Assembly (NCBI GenBank): GCA_029721435.1
Contig: CM056580.1
Location: 78,951,367-79,015,366, forward strand
Source: Gymnothorax reevesii
Taxonomy: Eukaryota; Chordata; Actinopteri; Anguilliformes; Muraenidae
Direction of reading: 5' to 3'
Length of the DNA: 64,000 nucleotides
Shown here: piece by piece, positions 45,249 to 58,492 of the stretch
Numbering within the stretch: the stretch's first letter is position 1
Layout: every line of letters starts with the position of its first letter
The notes under the pieces: generated by a model
Seen by the model: only the letters and a program-made list of their open reading frames with translations
What the model was told of the DNA's origin: nothing
Database searches by the model: none
Position numbers and translations under genes: made by a program

Positions 45249-46163
45249 CTAGACGGACTTCCCGTTTCCCTTTAGCTCAGGACTACGTGGAGGGATATGC
45301 CCCAGCTTGTTACAATGATGACAAATTATTCGTTTGCGAACAGGCTTATGATTCCGGCTCTCATATGAACCATCAACCTGCCTCGGCTCACTAGGAGTGG
45401 GAATTTCAGTGGGTGAAGTTGGGGCCGTGTGCGTGTTGTAGGGAGAATTAACCCCTTTGCTGGTAGGAGCCAGTGCAATTTGTCTCTCCTTATTACGTTC
45501 GCAGACATCTTTTACTTCCTCTGCCAAAGCCTGAATTAAAACAGTCATAAAGGGTGCTTCTGGCCACCCTGTCTCTGAGGCCAACGAGCAGAAAGAAGTA
45601 GAAAACTGTGACGCCTGCCTCAAATGCATCAGACATGTAGCTGCATCCTGACCATACACGTACTGATCAAAAAGAGAAATCATATCCCTCACGAGAGTAT
45701 CTATCGAATTAACAACAGGCGATCTACATTGTAGGAGTGGCCCCACCCAAGTGAGGGCTGTGCTGAACAACGGGGATAGAATAAACGAAACCCATGATTC
45801 TTCATTCCAGAACCGAGACGGTTGCGATTTCAAAAATATTTCACATTGTGCCATAAAATCCTTGCATTTCCCTGCCTCGCCTCCGTATCTTGGGGGTAAC
45901 TGGAGTTTAGGCTCTCAGGAAAGGTGTGTGGATTGTGCTTGTGAAACATTCTGTGTTATGTGAGCAGACACTGCTGTAATACTCTCAGTGAGACTTAAAA
46001 GGATGTTTTCCTGTCTCTGGATAGCATTCTCCTGCAGGCAAACTCTCTCCGCCAGCTCTGCCTGTTGATTGCCTAGACCTGCAAGGCCCTTGCCATACCC
46101 AGTTAGCACCGACTGGTGATTAGCAACAATCTTCTCTAGTGTATCCACTGCTGGCGACTCCAT
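45249..46163 (-). pseudogene. Gag of the defective element, frameshifted
   Basis: ATG at 46163 opens MESPAVDTLEKIVANHQSVL, with a coiled-coil-like stretch (GLGNQQAELAERVCLQENAI), and stops at about 45915. The capsid continues in another frame: MAQCEIFLKSQPSRFWNEES to the knuckle ICHHCNKLGHIPPRSP, where the last Cys of CCHC is replaced. A frameshift lies between them near 45855-45915. Confidence 0.85.
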
Positions 46164-46180
46164 GACTGGCTGGAGTGTTC

Positions 46181-46666
46181 TGTAATGGTCGATAGAATCG
46201 TGAGGCCAAGTGCAGCGGAGATACAGACCAAACAACAGAGACAGCTCTCGTGCTTCCAAAAGGACGTCCAACCATCCGAAACAAGGAAGCAACGCTAGAG
46301 AGGGGAAAGAGGAAGTATCTCGGGAACCCAGAAAAGAAAGCACCAAAATGGTGCAACACAAAGATAAGAGAGGCAAAGGAAGAAAAGGGTATTCCCCTAG
46401 AGAAATGGGAACCACAAAAGAAACGCAAAGATGTTTCACCAACAATTCCTGACTACAGATATTTTCAGTCTGTTGTGTTAGCTAAACTCAGACACTCCAG
46501 CGAGGGAGGCGTGGCGGACATCCGCCTTATATAGACCCAGAGGAAGGTGCCGCCCACACCTGACGAAACAGCGGGAAGGAATCTGAAAATTAAAGGAACA
46601 AAAGTGGTTCCGAAAGGAGCCACAAAGAGAAGTCTAAAAACCACAAACACAGTCAAAACCATGACA
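46181..46666 (-). repeat. 5' LTR of the defective Ty3/gypsy element
   Basis: 486 bp. On the minus strand it starts TGTCATGG and ends CCATTACA. It includes CTATATAAGGCGGATGTCCG, a TATA-like box. Confidence 0.85.
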
Positions 46667-48962
46667 GTTATACAAAAAACCTTAAATGAAAACGAATTTA
46701 ACAAATCTGTTCTGTAATTATTGACCAAGGTCGTGACTCATAGGACATTATGTCACTACTCCATATCACTACAATGGCTTTATCTGTTCCCATGATATTT
46801 CTGGTAGGCGATATGTTAGGCTGTTTCTACTGTCCTCAGGGGTACAGGAAGCATGCAGTGGAAATGAATCAATTTGACATAATGCGTAAGGGCGTGGCTG
46901 CACGAGTGTCGACTGAGATCCTTCCCCAGGTCATTTCCTATCTCCCGCTACAGCTGTCTAGGTATTCTCAGCAGCAGAATCAGATACGGCGGCTACAAAA
47001 GACCATCTAATCCTAAACATGAGATGAGATTCTCAGCAGAAATGCAACAAAACAGATCACATGATGATAAGAATACATCAACAGTCCAAATTCACATTTT
47101 TGATATGAGCTTATGTGAGATCCATGGCAGCACATCTCAGGTGTAACCTAAATTGTGCGTGTTAGGCGGTCTGACCGATGGGAGTACCAGGAGTTGGACA
47201 GCAGTGGAGATGGAGCAGAGAGGTGGCTATGCTAATTATCTTTTATGCCTAACGAGCTGTACCTCGAGACATTGTCAGAGACAGGACAGTCCTCCAGCAC
47301 TGACAGCTGACACGTTACATGAACATATTACTCTCCCCCTTTTCAGACTAAATAATAGCTCCTCAACCATAGACCCCTCTATAAAAAGCAAGAGACAAAT
47401 CTCTGATAGTCTGACGTACAGAACATACAACGAGAGAGAGAGAGATGAGGGAAAACGCCACTGTGCTGAAACTCCTCCCGTGAGCAACTCCCCTGAACAA
47501 CAATGTCAGATGCCCCAGGCTCTCTCTTTCCCACCCTAAAATAGTACACTCGCTGTACCCCAGACACACCCAAAAATAAGAGGATGTGATGCAGGATGCA
47601 CTGGTGACAGACAGGAAGTCAGTATGCTGCGTGCCGCAGCCCCAGAGCAGTTCCCATCCTGTTAAGTGCAGTTCCACCGCTCCTCATCCTGTGACTGGAT
47701 CCATGATCATCTTACTGAGAAGTGTCTCTACCGTAAGGTGACATCATGGGCAGAATTTAACCTGCATTTCCTGCACTGAGCGCTCTAGGCTTCCTCTGTC
47801 ATACCGACACAGAGCGAAACGCAGGAAAGGCCGTGGCACTGCTGCGAGAAGAACAGCATTGTGGGGCACCTGCAAGGAGGGCGAATGGTGCGGTTGCCAG
47901 AGGAAGCGATCCCCCCACTGACCACACTTGACCCCTTATAGGCCACATGTACTTTCTTGCCATGTTGAACACTAACATATGGTCAGTACAAATTTGCGTT
48001 TTAACTATTTTTATTTAATTTCTTATTTAGATAAAACTCAGTCGTCATCAGTCGTCTTTTAACAATTTGACCCCGATTTGACCTCCAGTGTACACAAATA
48101 TGGATAAAATTTCACAAAACTGGCAATGCAACATCTTTAGTTCCTAAACTAGTTTAGGCTTGCATTTCAGCCCCACAACCCCAAAAATGGGCGCTGCAGG
48201 ATGGTCATAAAAAAACACAGAAGATGTCTATTTTAGACCTTTCTAATACAGATTAAGGGCTGAAACTTGGCACATAAGGCAAAATATGTCTCAACACATA
48301 AATGACAAGTTTTTATGACGGCTGAAAAATGGCCATTTTGTGATCTTTGACATTCCTCCACCCATGGACACATACTTGAAGAAGCTGTAACCTCTAGAGA
48401 TCGTAAATATATGTCAAATTTGATAAAACTTTGCATATAACATCTTAAGTACATAAAGTAGTTTGGTATTTCATCTCAGCCTTGTAACCCACTCCCAAAT
48501 GGGCATGGCAGGGTGGGAGACCAGTTAGGGTTCAGAGTCACTCGAACCTCCAGTGACAGTATATGACATATGACAGGGATTAAAGAGTCAAAAACACTGG
48601 GGGAAACATGTTTAAGGAACATCAAAGTAAAAAAGGCCTCTTGATAAAGGCACAGCCGGCAGACGCAAAGCAAAACAGACGCTGCACAAGCTTGGCTCAT
48701 CCAGCAATTAACTAAATAACATCTCAGCAGGCGTTAGGTCATGTATAAAAATGCTATACAGACCTGAATGCCTGCAACTATGGTGTGAAGTGGATCTGAG
48801 GGGATCTGTCTGATTGTCAGCATGTCTGTCTGCAGTGCACTGCATCTGACCAGGACAATCGAGGGATGTGCTTTTATAATGAGACATCTGCCAGTAACTG
48901 TTCCTGGTGACTCACAAGCTCCGGTAAGGTGGGGTTCGGCGGTGGCGAGTCTCGGCCCTCAC
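46667..48962. other. Intron sequence with a weak direct repeat
   Basis: Mostly unrecognised. Segments near 48110-48200 and 48425-48515 (CATCTT(T)AGT...AG(T)TTAG and AAATGGGC(G/A)) are imperfect direct copies about 310 bp apart. No gene signal. Confidence 0.35.
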
Positions 48963-49067
48963 CTTGTTCTGCCATCGCGTGACGTTCCCGAAGCCCCCGG
49001 TGCCCAAGCGCTCCTTCAGCTCCCAGGGGCCGCAGGTCTGCAGCTGCTGGGGGGGCACACGACTCAT
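48963..49067 (-). CDS. ikbkb: ikbkb first coding exon (start codon, glycine loop)
   Basis: ATG at 49067 opens [20 protein letters not shown], then [15 protein letters not shown] (residues 1-35), followed by donor gtgagg. GTGGFGNV is the glycine-rich ATP loop. The length (35 codons) and the [17 protein letters not shown] pattern fit IKK-beta, which sets the start. IKK-beta is the catalytic kinase of the IKK complex with IKK-alpha and NEMO; it phosphorylates IkB proteins to release NF-kB. Upstream, GGAGGCGGAGAGAGAG precedes the ATG; a non-coding 5' exon is likely but was not located. Confidence 0.97.
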
Positions 49068-49559
49068 CTCTCTCTCCGCCTCCGACCAGCCTGCTGTCTG
49101 CGCGATAAACCCGGCCGCCAACACACACTACCTGCAGGACCGAAGATGAGGCAACACAGCCGATCAGATGTGAGAATACGAAACAAATGTTCAGAGTTAA
49201 ATCAACTCTGGCAGAGTGAAGTGAAATAGGCGTAAGGTTGAATTGACTCTGATCATTTTGTTGTGTAGGTGTAAAATCTGTATTCAGAAAGTAAAGGTGC
49301 TTCCCAGTAATTTGTTAAATCACCACTGTTTGCTTATAAGCACAGCTTCTCTTTCACAGGGTTCAGTTAGCTGGAGAAAAGAGCTTCCAGAATCACTGAG
49401 TGCCATAAGTACATGGCAGGGCTTGTGCTCTGACCGCTGCATTTTTGTGCCTCTGGATTTTGGGCCGGCAGAAGTGCACAGAGCTTTTGGACTAACAGTG
49501 AGATTCAATAACCTGTGATATGCTTGAATGAGCAAGTCTGCATCAAAACAAGCATGGAA

Positions 49560-50115
49560 TTCTCAAATCCCCCAGCGCGGGATGGCTGATGTCTGGTCTG
49601 AAGACAAAACATAATGCAAGGATGGACAGACTGAAAGGGGGACAGACAGAGGTATGAAAAGGCACATCCACACAATAAGGTGGAGCAATATCTTCAATTT
49701 TGTTGAGAAATATTGAACTGTTGGAAGAGCTCTGGCCCTGAAAAAGAAGGGAATGGCTCATATCTGCCCTTAAAACGAAATGCGGTGTGGGGACGAACTG
49801 ATGAACCAGAGAAGGAACAAAACTGTATGTGTATGTGTGCGAAAAGGCACACATACACAATGAGTATATCCAAAACCTACATTTTTTTGAGAGAGATTGC
49901 ATGGCTCAGGACTTCTAGCCCTGAAAAGAACGGCATGGCTGATATCGGGCCAGGAAACACAAAGTGGTGGAGGGACGGACAGACAGACAGGACAACGGAC
50001 AGAAGTATGAAAAGGCACATCTACAGAATAAGACGCACCCATACATTAAACTTTGTTGAAAAACGTTACATGGTTTAGGAGTCATGGCCCAAAAAAGAAG
50101 TATGATGGACAGACG
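49560..50115. repeat. ~170-185-bp tandem repeat, three copies
   Basis: GGCACA(T/C) with ACA(C/G)AATAAG or similar recurs at 49661, 49845 and 50013, each preceded by a GGACAGACAGAC-type stretch and followed by a TTGAGAAATATTG-like stretch. It resembles the dispersed family with GGACGGACAGACAGACAGG tails. Non-coding; upstream of the ikbkb start. Confidence 0.8.
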
Positions 50116-50568
50116 AGCAAACAGATGGAAGGACAACTAGAAGAACAATACTCATTCCTATATCCCCATCCTCCATGTGGCGAGGGATGATGTAGTGTCA
50201 GTGGCAAATAGGTCTAGGCTACTTTATTATTTATTAGTAATTGGAACATATGGAAAGATTACTGCATGGTTCTCAAGGGATGCACTGAGTTTGAGTTTCA
50301 CCCATCGGGGGCAAGATCTCAAGGTCAAGACCTCTCAAATCTTATGCACTGAATTAAAATCTCCCATGAATCCATTTGTAGTAGTTGTAGAACTAGTAGT
50401 TGTAGTTGAAGAACTCTGATAAAAAACTAGACGCAGTCCAGTCGGTCGCCCGCGACCGCGACTGGTGTCCCCCGGTGCGCAGCTGTCAGATGAAATTGGG
50501 CAAAACCCCATGGGCATGTCCATTGCCCATCTAGTAGATAATGCTGTACTCGTAAATGTGAAAAATGG

Positions 50569-50589
50569 TGTATATATATATACAGCTTG

Positions 50590-50644
<55 letters not shown>

Positions 50645-50665
50645 ATTATATATATATATAATTAT
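50569..50665. repeat. (TA)n microsatellite
   Basis: Nearly pure TA for about 95 bp with a few interruptions. Strongly AT-rich and prone to unpairing. Confidence 0.97.
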
Positions 50666-53055
50666 ATACGTGGGGTTCAGGATTCCAAGGGAGCAGCTTA
50701 AGTAGGCAATGGAATCAGTCAGGGTAATTTTTGTTGAATTAGACCTCATTTTGAATGTTTAGGTGCAATGGATATGCCAAAGCTGCGACGGCATCTTAGT
50801 GATGCCAGTAAAACATCTAAAGGTATATGGCTCTGGAATATTTATGCCAAATTTCCTACAAACTCATTGAATGGTTTTCGCTGTATGACTACAATGGCAC
50901 ATGGAACATGATGGCAGAAGTCCGTTGTACCATAGATCCAAATAACGCATGCATGGTGTGGTGTGGTGTGCGTGCGTCTCTCACTGTCTCTCTCTCTCTC
51001 TCTCAAATACCATGATGTACAACATATTGGGCCACTGGACGTTAATCGGGCTCCTGGAGGGAGAGGCTTACAAAAAATTCAAGATTGCCGCCATTGCGGC
51101 CATGTTGTTTTCCCGATTTGGCCGAAATTCAATAGCAACCTACCTCGGGACCAGATATGTGTGTATGAAAAGTTTCGTAATGATATCTTCATAAATGTTC
51201 ATAAAAAGTGTGTGACGTCGTTTGGTACAGCACACGATAACAATCACGATAACGATCACGGCGCACAGGCATTGTCATAAACGCTATATATCCCCCCTCC
51301 AGGGGACATTAATTAAAAAAAACCCACACCACCAACACTCCATGCTGAAGACCATCTCCCATTGCCATCCTGTCCTCACTGCAGTTGAGTAATAAATGTT
51401 CTCATTCAAATTGAAAATAGGTGTCCGTAATGTAAAAAAAATAAATAAACATCTCACTTTTTGGCCATGACCATGCTTGCCAGTAAGTATACAACACATA
51501 AAAGTATTTGACTAAAACAGCCTGTGATTGAACGAGAAACTGCGCAACAAGGGAAGCAAAGAAATTGACAACCCGCCTGTGCTGCTTATTGACACATGGC
51601 CATATCACACTATAGACCCAAATTTAGCAGGTTAGGGGCGTGACCCTTACGTATAAATCACACAAAAATCTGAAGTTCCATGCCGAAGGATATTCTCGAC
51701 ATTTGGAAGAATCAGAACTCAAAGAACTGAGAACCCGGATATCACAGCGAAAGTCAATTGTGAATTTTGAATTTTGAAAACTTCACTGACTGCCTTGCCA
51801 CTAATCCCGAAATACAGTCCGATGTATTGGTTTTCGTAAAATAACACCGGTAGGCTATGCCTATTTTCACTTTCTCGCACATTATGAATTATTATCGGTC
51901 TACAGATAAGTAACGCCTTATTTTGTCACCCATCCTCAACGGCTGAGAAAGTATACGCTATATTTTAATACTTCGCAAGTACGGGCAACCTAAATCCAAA
52001 ACATATGCACGCTACAATGTTGATTCTTGATGCGTTCCGAGCACCGACGCTAGCGTCTTCGACTGGTAATGACAGTGACGTCGGGAGGAAAAGTGTCACC
52101 TATTGTCGTTAACTCCGAAATTTATTTCGGGTTTAACGCCATTTTCACTGGTACAGGGTGCATATTAGTTCTTCTGATAAGCGTTAATGTGCTTTCCAAT
52201 GGGTGAGCCATACATATCCACAGGGTGTTCGCGAAGAAGTCTCCGCAGTTGCGGCTAAATGGGTTATTTACAGTAGACTTTGCTATCACGTGTTAGCTAG
52301 CAAGCTAGCGATCTAGAATCATACGCAATTGAGTTATTTCAGAGCTTATAACCAGGTTGCTATGAGCCTACAAAAGTTTTCTACGGTGTAAGCCACATAA
52401 CCGTGAGAATTACGACTAATTTGGAAAAGCAGAAATCGATAGATTTCACAGACACGAACTTACCTACACTCTCATGATGTGTTGTTTATCCAACTTGCGT
52501 CTACTTCCTGAAATATTATTTCCTGTAACTAAGCAGTGCTTTTCGACTCAGTTAACTTCGAGAGCGCCCAGTCTGACCTCCATTATCGAAATGCAACTCC
52601 TGCTGGGAACGAGTCAATGTAGGCATCGTGCTGTCACCATGAAAACTGAGGACTCATGCGAAGGCTTGGCAATTCATGCAAAGAAGTCGATATCGAAGCC
52701 TTCGTTTTCAAGCTTATTCAAATGTTTGCACCCTGGATGTTGGCTATTATTTTTTTTTAAATGGTTGTTCCCAGAGTAGTTGTGCATTCATAATAGACAT
52801 TAAAAAAGCACCCACGTTGTGGATTGTATATTTTAATGCAAGGGAGGGGAGCCTTCCATAAGGCTATAGAATCAGTTTCTCATTCCCCGAATTGTAAAAG
52901 ACGCCGTTGCATATGCATGGCCTGCGTCAAGTGGGTGGAACTGGAGTTCATGACCCATATTTACTTGGTATGGGCTATACATGCCAGCTCTACCCACTTA
53001 CGGCTGTAGACTACCGCTTTCGGGGCGTTTCATTCTGGGGAAAAAAAAAACTCGG
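50666..53055. other. No gene recognised; small CpG-richer patch
   Basis: A (TC)n run lies at about 50984-51003. The patch near 52030-52130 has several CpG (GCGTTCCGAGCACCGACGCT) and could be a promoter or repeat; no exon could be tied to it. Otherwise unrecognised. Confidence 0.35.
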
Positions 53056-53356
53056 TTTTGGACAGTTTTAGCTGGCCGACCAGCCCTTCACCAGCTGATA
53101 ATACCAGCTTTGACCACCTTCATCAAGCTACAGAGACCAGCTAGACCAGTTATGACCAGCTAAGAACACAGCTCAGACCATCTCAAACCAGCTTAGAATT
53201 CTAGCTGCTAAGATTCTAAGCTGGCTTAAGATGGTCTGAGCTGTGTTCTTAGCTGGTCTCCATAGCTTGATGAAGGTGGTCAAAGCTGGTTAAGCTGGTA
53301 TTTTCAGCTGGAGTCAGCTGGTGAAGGGCTGGTCGACCAGTTAAAACTGTCCAAAA
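53056..53356. repeat. ~300-bp inverted repeat (foldback MITE)
   Basis: TTTTGGACAGTTTTAGCTGG on the left matches the inverse CCAGTTAAAACTGTCCAAAA on the right; the arms of about 140 nt continue with CCAGCCCTTCACCAGCTG and CTAAGAACACAGCTCAGACC to a centre near 53205. CCAGCT motifs dominate. The sequence just right ends TTTTCAGCAGGG, typical of the same fish repeat family. Confidence 0.85.
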
Positions 53357-54807
53357 CACAGCTTAAACCAGCCTGGTCAAAGCTGGAATTTTCAGCAGGG
53401 ATGGGGTCCGCATTTACTGGCATTATATAAGTCCACGGTACAGGCACTGATATCTGAAGAAAGGCTTGGGTAACACCATGCAATTGGGATATCAAGATAA
53501 TATTTACTGACAGGGTTTTCAGGGATGTTTTTGGCAAGGAGTGTATGGACATAAACAGTGGTTATTTGGTTATTTAAATGACCGCAGTGCTGAATTTCTG
53601 AAATACAAAAAAAATAAAAAATTTGAAAATGCTCAATGAAAGTTGAAAATGTTAAATGAACGTTCAGGCACAGGTAACCATTTGCTTGAAATCCGGCCGA
53701 CCAGACAGAGATCTGGTCACACCCTGAAAGCCATCCTGTCCTTCAATTTCATGCAGTGAGTGTGGTACAAAAAGCATGGAGCTACTTCAATATTTTATGG
53801 AGCATTTTACATTTAATGAATTGATCCACACAGCAAAATATACTTTTTTGAGGAATGAATATCTTGTACACTCAAAGACAAAAGGGTATTTAAGATTTAC
53901 ATTGCAGAGAGGATTATGCTGAGTAAGGTCTTTTTCAACTTTTTTTTTTATTTTACACTAGTGCTTATATTACGTTCACCCTTAATAATGCTGTACTTGT
54001 TGCATTGCACATATTGGGAAACTGGTGAGAATGTTCATTTGTGTTTTTCACATGTAATTACAGTTTTGTATTACGATTTTGTTCTGTTATGTGATGATGC
54101 TAGAAAATTAACTGATTGTTCACAATAATAAATTTTTATTGTAAATCAAAATTGAAGATTTGATTCACAGAATGGCATGTGGGACTCAAATGTCTAGTAC
54201 CTGTTTTTCTGAAGGAAAAATATATCCAGTTGTGTTAATAGAGTTTATATAAAGCTTTTGTTAAATAAGACTTTGTTACATGGCCACAAGAAAATGTAAT
54301 ATCCATTGTGGATATTCTTGGCTTACATGAGTCCATAGGCCAAGTTATTGTACTTGAAAATAAAAATTTACTTCTAAATCTAAAGACGTGCATGATCTGT
54401 TGTGTTCCAGGGTTCTGGCCTTTGGCCAGAACAGTATTATTCATGGTTTTAACAGTTTCATGTTCCAAGTTTCATAGTTCATAGTTCCATAGTTCATGTT
54501 CATAGTATTTCATAAATTCATGTTCCATGTCCATGTTTTTACTTCCATGTTTTTGTTCTTGCCAGGTCTGCCATGCCACTCCACCGCTTGTCTGCGTTCC
54601 GCCCCGTGCCTTCGTTGTTGCACATTTCAGAGCTCTGGTTGGCTTTGTGGTTTCCCCCTTCCTTCTGTGCTGTGCTAATTTGGGGCTGTCTAAGCTTAAT
54701 TGGCAATTAACTGTTTTTAAGTTACTAACATTTACTAACACTCACTGGGTGGTGTAATTCTTAGATAGGCACATTACTAATACTACTAATTTAGACAGGG
54801 AGTTTAT
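53357..54807. other. No feature recognised
   Basis: AT-rich. A stretch at 54460-54545 repeats TTCATAGTTCCATAGTTCATG loosely. No gene or named repeat. Confidence 0.35.
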
Positions 54808-55418
54808 TGTCATGATTCCTGCTTTGCTATTTCAAGATCTTGCTGTGCTTTTCTGTTCTTAACATTCATGCTTGCTTCCAAACTGCATACTTAATTGGTA
54901 CTTAAGCTGAGCACGCTCATTCTCTTAATGAGCAGGTCATGTCATCCAATCTCTGTCCATGTCTTGATCTTGCCATGCCTCTTGTTTCTCTCTCTCCAGG
55001 TGTTACCCCTCATGTCATGATTTCCAAGCCTTTATCTGGATGCGGTGGAAGTTGGCTGGCAGACAGTGTCTCAAGTTTTGTTTCTCGCGTCTCATTGCAT
55101 GTGCAAGTGTAGCCAAGTTCTTGTTGTCAGGATTCCCCAGCATTTCTAGTTTCAAGTCTGGTCCCAGCCTCTTGTTTTTCGAATATATACATAGTCTGGT
55201 TATTTATTTTTCTTGTGCTTCTTGCCTGGAGTTTCCAGTGCCTTTTGTTTTTTGCCTTTTGCATTTATTGTTTTATAGCTCTGTGTAGCTTACTTTAGTT
55301 TGTTTTTTGCAACCCTTTGGGCCAAGTTTTTTGTTGGCCCTCGTGCCTGTTTATTTTTGGTTGAAATAAATCCTCATTCCCATCTCCCCGCATCTGGTGT
55401 CTTACTGATCCCATATCA
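54808..55418 (+). mobile_element. Probable solo LTR
   Basis: It starts TGTCATGATTCC and ends about CCCATATCA, with AATAAA near 55367 followed by a GT-rich stretch, the layout of a vertebrate LTR read on the plus strand. No matching partner or clean target duplication was found, so the limits are provisional. Confidence 0.45.
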
Positions 55419-56533
55419 TGATCTTTGCTTGATCCAGGAGGGATAAGCTGAGATAAAGTTCTCATCAAGAATACCTCCCAAAAATCCCAGCTATTTCTCT
55501 TCAGTTGGATTGAACTGAGTACCTGGAATTATTTGGCTGCACCGCTGGAACCAAGCAAGGCCAGGTAGGCCAGCCTGTGTGGATCAGCACCGGGCAGCCT
55601 GCTGGACTGTGAGATAAATGGGGTAGCACTGTGCGATCCAGGCTGCTGAGCAGGAGATAGCCAAGTAGCATAAGCATAATTCTTCTGAGTCACACAAGAT
55701 AAGTGGGCAGACCAATTTCTCGCTTGTATTTGACATGTCTGCCCTAGCTTTTTTGTTGGGGCTTACTCTGAGAGGATAGTAAAGCTTTATTATCTATTAA
55801 ACATTTCTCACACAGGCATTTCTCAAAACCAGCCCTCAAAATAAAAAGTTCCTGATTTCAAATAATATCTTTATTCACTACAATCCTGGCAATATTAAAA
55901 TGTATTTTTCCGCTATTCATTAATGATGTTGCAGTGAAACTGTGAAACATAATACAGATAGATGCTATTATATAGATGCTGATTAATTTACAATACTTCT
56001 AGTGAATAAGCCAGGTTGCTCTTTAATATAGCAGCATGCTGTTTGTCTCACCTTACTGTACTCATAATCTTCACAGACTACCACTGGTGCAGAACATTCC
56101 TCTGCAGATCTCATAAGAGAGAGAGCATATTTTAGCCTTCATTCCTGGCTTCCTGCAGTGTAGTAATGATTTAAAAATGTTATGTTTTGCTTTTAAGTCA
56201 CATTCGGGTTTAGCTCCAAGATAAGTTTGTTATTAACTTCTTATAAGCCACACCTTAATCTTAGATCCTCAGGTAGCACTGCCTTTATCAACCCGCCTTT
56301 TCAGTATTAAAATGCAGATGGACTGAACCCTGACACCAGGGACCATGAACTCAAGAGTGACGTTTTAGAGAACAGACTTGACAACTTTCATCCTTCCTTT
56401 ACATTTTCATTTCTTCTTCTAATTGTTGTGTTCATATTTTAGAACTACTATGACAACAATCACCACAACAACTACTACTACTACAACTCCTACGAATAAC
56501 TATAGCTGGATTCGCGAGAGCTTGTTCTTTCAC
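55419..56533. other. No feature recognised
   Basis: No coding signal or named repeat. An imperfect ACTACTACTACTACAACTCC tract lies near 56470. Confidence 0.35.
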
Positions 56534-57310
56534 CAGCATAGCTGGATTTGAACTTTGTCCTATATCTCAGCTGTACTTTGGTCTAGATATGCCTAAATTT
56601 AATCGATTGCTCCTCTTGTGCTATTCTAACATCCTGCAATGTTGGGTTACAAACTATGCAGCTGTTTTTGAGATATCCTGCTAACAGACGTACAAATAAA
56701 TAAATAAGTAAATAAATGACTCCTGACTAGTGGGGCCGTTGTTGAAATCATCTGGTGTCTGACTCGAGACTTCAAATCTCTGCCAGCATAGCTGGATTTG
56801 TACTTTGGCCTATATCTCAGCTGTACTTTGGCCTAGATGTAATCACTTGTTCCTCTTGTGCTACTGTAACATCCTGCAAAGTTTAGTTGAAATCTATGTA
56901 GCCGTTTTTGAGATATCCTGCTAACAAACAGACAGACGACTAACGGAATGAAGTGACATGGTCGTCGATTTCGACAACCAACAAGATCACTCAGAGGGCG
57001 CAGCACCTCTGCCATGCCAAGGCAACTCTGTCCATTAGTTATTTTCGTTGACTGATGTAGGGTATTGTCGCATTCTACCTCCAGGTGGCAGCAAAACCCA
57101 AAAGCACTCTGATTGGGAATTCGGCCAATTTGAAAGACTTCAAATCTATGCCAGCATAGCTGGATTTGAACCTTGCCCTATATCTCAGCTGTACTTTGGC
57201 CTAGATATGCCTAAATTTAATGATTTGTTCCTCTTGTGCTACTGTAACATCCAGCAAAGTTTGGTTAAAATCAATCTGACCGTTTTTGAGATATCCTGTT
57301 AACAGACAAA
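56534..57310. repeat. Three copies of a ~155-bp dispersed repeat
   Basis: CAGCATAGCTGGATTTG begins copies at 56534, 56784 and 57152. Each runs through CCTATATCTCAGCTGTACTT to CGTTTTTGAGATATCCTG(C/T)TAACA. Spacing of 250 and 368 bp means these are interspersed, not strictly tandem. Confidence 0.85.
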
Positions 57311-58455
57311 CATAGCTGTCGGGTTGCAAGCATGATATATTGAGAAATAAGGGCTGAGTCAATATCTGGGACACTTATCAGAAACAGGTTCTAGAATGGG
57401 AACTGAGACTTACAGATTAAATTGGAAGTGTTTAATGGACCCATTTATGAGTACTGACATCATTTGACTGTCATATTCCGGAACGGATGACATGATGCAC
57501 ACAAACTTGTTATCCGGAATTTTATGCCACAGAAAGATAATAAAAAGTATTTTATTTGACCTCAAGCTTCCTGCCTCTTTCTAAAAGATCAAGAGTCTTT
57601 CTTCACAAAAATTATACAAGCAATTTTCCTTAAATACATAAAGAAATTCATTCCATGACATAATTCTTCAGTGAATAATGCTCTCCTCTTACATTTGGAC
57701 TAAAAAAAAAATCTTTATCAATCTTTGCTGGGCAGCCTGTTATTATCATCACAGTCATTTGGTAGGTGCTGGTGCCTTCTCTCAGAGAGAGAAAAATGAG
57801 TGCTCTTATTATAAGCAGGCATCAGTATTATTCCCTCTTGCTGGTTCCAAGGATTACTGTATGAAATGTGGGGTTTCGAAAGTTGACAATGTAATGTTTC
57901 TGCAGCTTGCCTTTTGTGCCAAGCAAAGGCAACACCAAACCTATCTTAGCAGCTCTTCTCCTCCTCTAAATGTTTTTTTTTTTAAATCCCCCCGTTATTA
58001 GTTTAAGTCTTCAGTAGTAAGGGTATGGCATGCCACGCCAGACCACCCAAGTAAAGGCTCGGCCCCTCCATCCATTATATAAATGTGTGAGTATCACCCT
58101 ACCCAGAGCACAGCTCCTGAACTGCACTCTGTGTACTGAACTTGAATTAAAAAAATCATCAAGAAATGCGTACATATAAAATTGACTTGTGGTGACTTAG
58201 TGGTGTCAGGGGGGTCTGAAATGATTTTCTTTATATATGTTCCCATGGTAGACATTTATTGCCTTATTTCTGTTGCAGATGATCTGATGAATTCAGCCAC
58301 TGCTTTTTTTGCATAAGGTACAATTGACATCCTTATAGTTTAACAAACAGCATTCTAAGCAATGCCGCACTGCCCGCATGAAAAAAGAAACATCCCTCTC
58401 TGCATTATTAGCAAACTCTAAAGTGAGGGGTTGAAGAAAACTGATAAACAATAAC
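57311..58455. other. No feature recognised
   Basis: TATA-like CATTATATAAATGTG near 58075 is isolated; without an adjoining exon I do not call a promoter. No named repeat. Confidence 0.35.
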
Positions 58456-58462
58456 AGGTGTC

Positions 58463-58492
58463 TGTATGTGTGTGTGTGTGTGTGTGTGTGCG
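58463..58492. repeat. (TG)n microsatellite
   Basis: About 14 TG units followed by CGCAGATGCGTGTG. Confidence 0.9.

Larger units (their letters stand above)
43036..46666 (-). mobile_element. Defective Ty3/gypsy LTR retrotransposon
   Basis: Two LTRs (43036-43550 and 46181-46666) share the same sequence order with many substitutions and indels. A 5-bp flank GTTGT (43031-43035) against GTTAT (46667-46671) is a probable, mutated target duplication. Between the LTRs, gag, protease and the first part of reverse transcriptase are present on the minus strand, but the end of RT, RNase H and integrase are missing. It is in the ikbkb intron between coding exons 1 and 2, in the gene's sense. Confidence 0.88.

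Noticed and set aside
58070..58140. A TATA-box promoter at CATTATATAAATG
   Set aside because: No adjoining exon, CpG enrichment or gene signal; such strings are common in AT-rich sequence.
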